From assembly GCF_029227915.1 (NCBI RefSeq), contig NC_079888.1, positions 12,941,001 through 13,005,000 on the forward strand: DNA of 64,000 bases, given 5' to 3'. Below the pieces are notes generated by a model that saw only the letters and a program-made list of their open reading frames with translations, was not told the DNA's origin and did not search any database. This document shows positions 62,656 through 64,000 of the stretch, piece after piece. Position 1 is the stretch's first letter. Every line of letters starts with the position of its first letter. Both the position numbers and the translations under genes were made by a program. This DNA is from Hydractinia symbiolongicarpus. Its lineage: Eukaryota > Cnidaria > Hydrozoa > Anthoathecata > Hydractiniidae.

Positions 62656-63915
62656 CTACAATCTCTTCCCACTCCTTCTGTTACCTATATAGGCAACGAC
62701 GATACCTACAGCTCCCGCGATGGCCATGTATAGATTTCTCGCTACAAATTCCACAACCTTGGCGGCTACCCTGAAAAAAAATGACACCACGCTGCCAATA
62801 ATGCCCGGCAAAGCAGCCCCAGCCTTACCTGCCAAATATTTAAGAAACCGTCCTAATCTCTCCAGCTGCTTTTGAACAAACCCTTTGCTACCACTACCTC
62901 CTCCAGCTCCTGCTGCTGCCCCACCACCCGTGAGCGCCAGGACCAGGTTTGATATCAGTAAACCCACGGCTGAGACAATGCTGGCAATCGTTATACCCTG
63001 CTCTTTGAAGAGAATGGTCAATTTCTCACGTAAGGATAAATCATCTCCAGCGATTTTTATTAATGTATCTTTAATCGCTTTGAGCTGGGTATTGATTCTA
63101 GAGAGACCATTTTCTTCTATTGCCTCCTTTCGATCATTCTTTAGCTTTTCACGATCTTCCTTGGCCTTATCGAGGTCCTTATCCCAGATATTTTGCTGCT
63201 CCTCTGATACGTCGGACCCAGCCTTCTTCGCCTCAAGCCTGTTGATCTTGTCATCTGCCTTGGAAAGCTCGCCATCGTAGTAGATCATCTTACTTTTCAC
63301 GTTATTCAAGTCGTCCTGGAGCGTTCTAACATAGAAATGAAGCTTTCTTTTTTCATGCTCCGTGATATCAATGCTAAAGGAGGTATCCTCCATTAAGCTC
63401 TTCGTTTCATCAAGCACGTTCTCGAGTAGCGGCAACATTTCGATGTCACCCGTGTTATTCGCGACGGTATCAATATTATCCATGAGATTTTGGGCTGCTG
63501 CTTTACTGCCCTTGTTGGGTGTAACATAATTGGCAAAACCCAAGGCACGCATGCGATTCATCCCCAACCTTCTCCGTATCTCAACAACACTCCTTAGCTC
63601 ACCATTCTTTATCGTGAGCTCTACACCATCATAGGTAAGTTGATTATATATTGTAAAGTCATCATAATGTCTCGCGAGTGGTTGTCCTAGCTCCCCACTT
63701 AGGAGATCATAAAGATCGTTTATTTTCGATTTGACCAACTCTCCCCTTGCGTAAGTTGTGATATCTCCACTAGACGATTGACCCTGCTCTCCTGGTGTTG
63801 GAGTGGACCCAGGAATATCCTCGGGTCGAAGGATCTCACTCTCGCTACTAAACTCCTCAGGCTCGTCTTCTATATCTCGTTCTAGCGTAAAATCTTCAAA
63901 TCCTGGATTATCCAT
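62656..63915 (-). CDS. Polinton gene E', 419-residue coiled-coil and membrane protein, intact
   Basis: It starts MDNPGFEDFTLERDIEDEPE (63915). The N-terminal part is acidic. A central coiled coil follows (KRKLHFYVRTLQDDLNNVKS through AKEDREKLKNDRKEAIEENG), then a conserved block KLTILFKEQGITIASIVSAV, hydrophobic ISNLVLALTGGGAAAGAGGG, and a C-terminal hydrophobic pair (GIIGSVVSFFFRVAAKVVEF, LYMAIAGAVGIVVAYIGNRR). It resembles large membrane-associated Polinton proteins of unknown role. It is the longest intact ORF in either element. In element 1 the E/MCP pair is divergent, so MCP' should begin just outside this window. Confidence 0.75.
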   Translation of the reverse strand: MDNPGFEDFTLERDIEDEPEEFSSESEILRPEDIPGSTPTPGEQGQSSSGDITTYARGELVKSKINDLYDLLSGELGQPLARHYDDFTIYNQLTYDGVELTIKNGELRSVVEIRRRLGMNRMRALGFANYVTPNKGSKAAAQNLMDNIDTVANNTGDIEMLPLLENVLDETKSLMEDTSFSIDITEHEKRKLHFYVRTLQDDLNNVKSKMIYYDGELSKADDKINRLEAKKAGSDVSEEQQNIWDKDLDKAKEDREKLKNDRKEAIEENGLSRINTQLKAIKDTLIKIAGDDLSLREKLTILFKEQGITIASIVSAVGLLISNLVLALTGGGAAAGAGGGSGSKGFVQKQLERLGRFLKYLAGKAGAALPGIIGSVVSFFFRVAAKVVEFVARNLYMAIAGAVGIVVAYIGNRRSGKRL

Positions 63916-64000
63916 AGTTTATTTCAACTCCAAAATACTATAAATAAATGAGAAGGAAGACTAAACCCTTATCAGGAAATCAAAACTATGCTAGCTGTCA
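63916..64000. other. Divergent spacer and start of the next plus-strand gene
   Basis: An ATG-led frame begins near 63949 (MRRKTKPLSGNQ) and runs off the edge. By synteny a capsid gene is expected near here, but this start does not match the MCP start of element 1. Confidence 0.35.

Larger units (their letters stand above)
58836..64000. mobile_element. Polinton-like element 2 (left part, continues right)
   Basis: Genes A', B', C', D', E' repeat the order and orientation of element 1. Element 2 adds an FKTQEMC-repeat gene, a zinc-ribbon gene and a SAP-like gene. It is less damaged than element 1. Central C/C' identity is roughly 72%, too low for a recent duplication. Its capsid, integrase and other genes would lie beyond the window. 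Confidence 0.75.

Overview
This is an AT-rich animal genomic window. It holds intron-rich host genes, tRNA-derived SINE sequence and a heavy load of transposable elements. A laminin beta gene, a MARVEL-domain synaptophysin-like gene, Polinton/Maverick elements and invertebrate-type LINEs together suggest a marine invertebrate, most likely a cnidarian. That placement is an inference; the sequence alone does not name a species.

Layout. (1) 255-4984, minus strand: the first nine coding exons of a laminin beta subunit (signal peptide, LN domain, LE repeats, start of the laminin IV domain). The gene runs off the left edge. (2) 5-14 kb: intergenic DNA with tandem repeats, small inverted-repeat elements and a broken rve-integrase-type transposon gene. 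(3) 14.0-16.8 kb: an element with Helitron-type ends whose interior is almost entirely a reverse transcriptase (RT) plus restriction-like nuclease ORF. (4) 17-21.8 kb: two terminal-inverted-repeat (TIR) elements without recognisable transposase. (5) 22610-39738, minus strand: a five-exon synaptophysin-like gene. Its introns hold a LINE (about 25.8-30.5 kb), short Helitrons (33.4-34.7 kb), a Ty3/gypsy element (35.3-39.0 kb) split by a PIF/Harbinger-like MITE with a 53-bp minisatellite, and a SINE. (6) 40.1-45.8 kb: three more decayed copies of the RT-nuclease family. (7) 46.0-64.0 kb: two diverged Polinton-like elements, head to tail in the same gene order. The first is nearly complete but broken. 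The second starts near 58.8 kb and leaves the window on the right.

How the Polinton genes fit together. Element 1 encodes a truncated double-jelly-roll major capsid protein, an rve integrase, a Bro-N protein, a packaging ATPase, several small membrane or cysteine-rich proteins and a protein-primed family B DNA polymerase. Element 2 repeats the block of genes called here A, B, C, D and E, and adds a zinc-ribbon protein, a SAP-like protein and an 'FKTQEMC' repeat protein. Genes are packed with 0-20 bp spacing (for example C stop, 2 nt, B start). Convergent pairs are separated by short perfect hairpins. The divergent C/D pair starts on the two arms of a palindrome in both elements. Most genes carry stops or frameshifts, so these are endogenous relics, though E', the SAP-like gene and several small genes remain open.

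The strongest points for follow-up are the Helitron ends around an RT-nuclease gene, the tandem pair of divergent Polintons, and the conserved start-codon palindrome.
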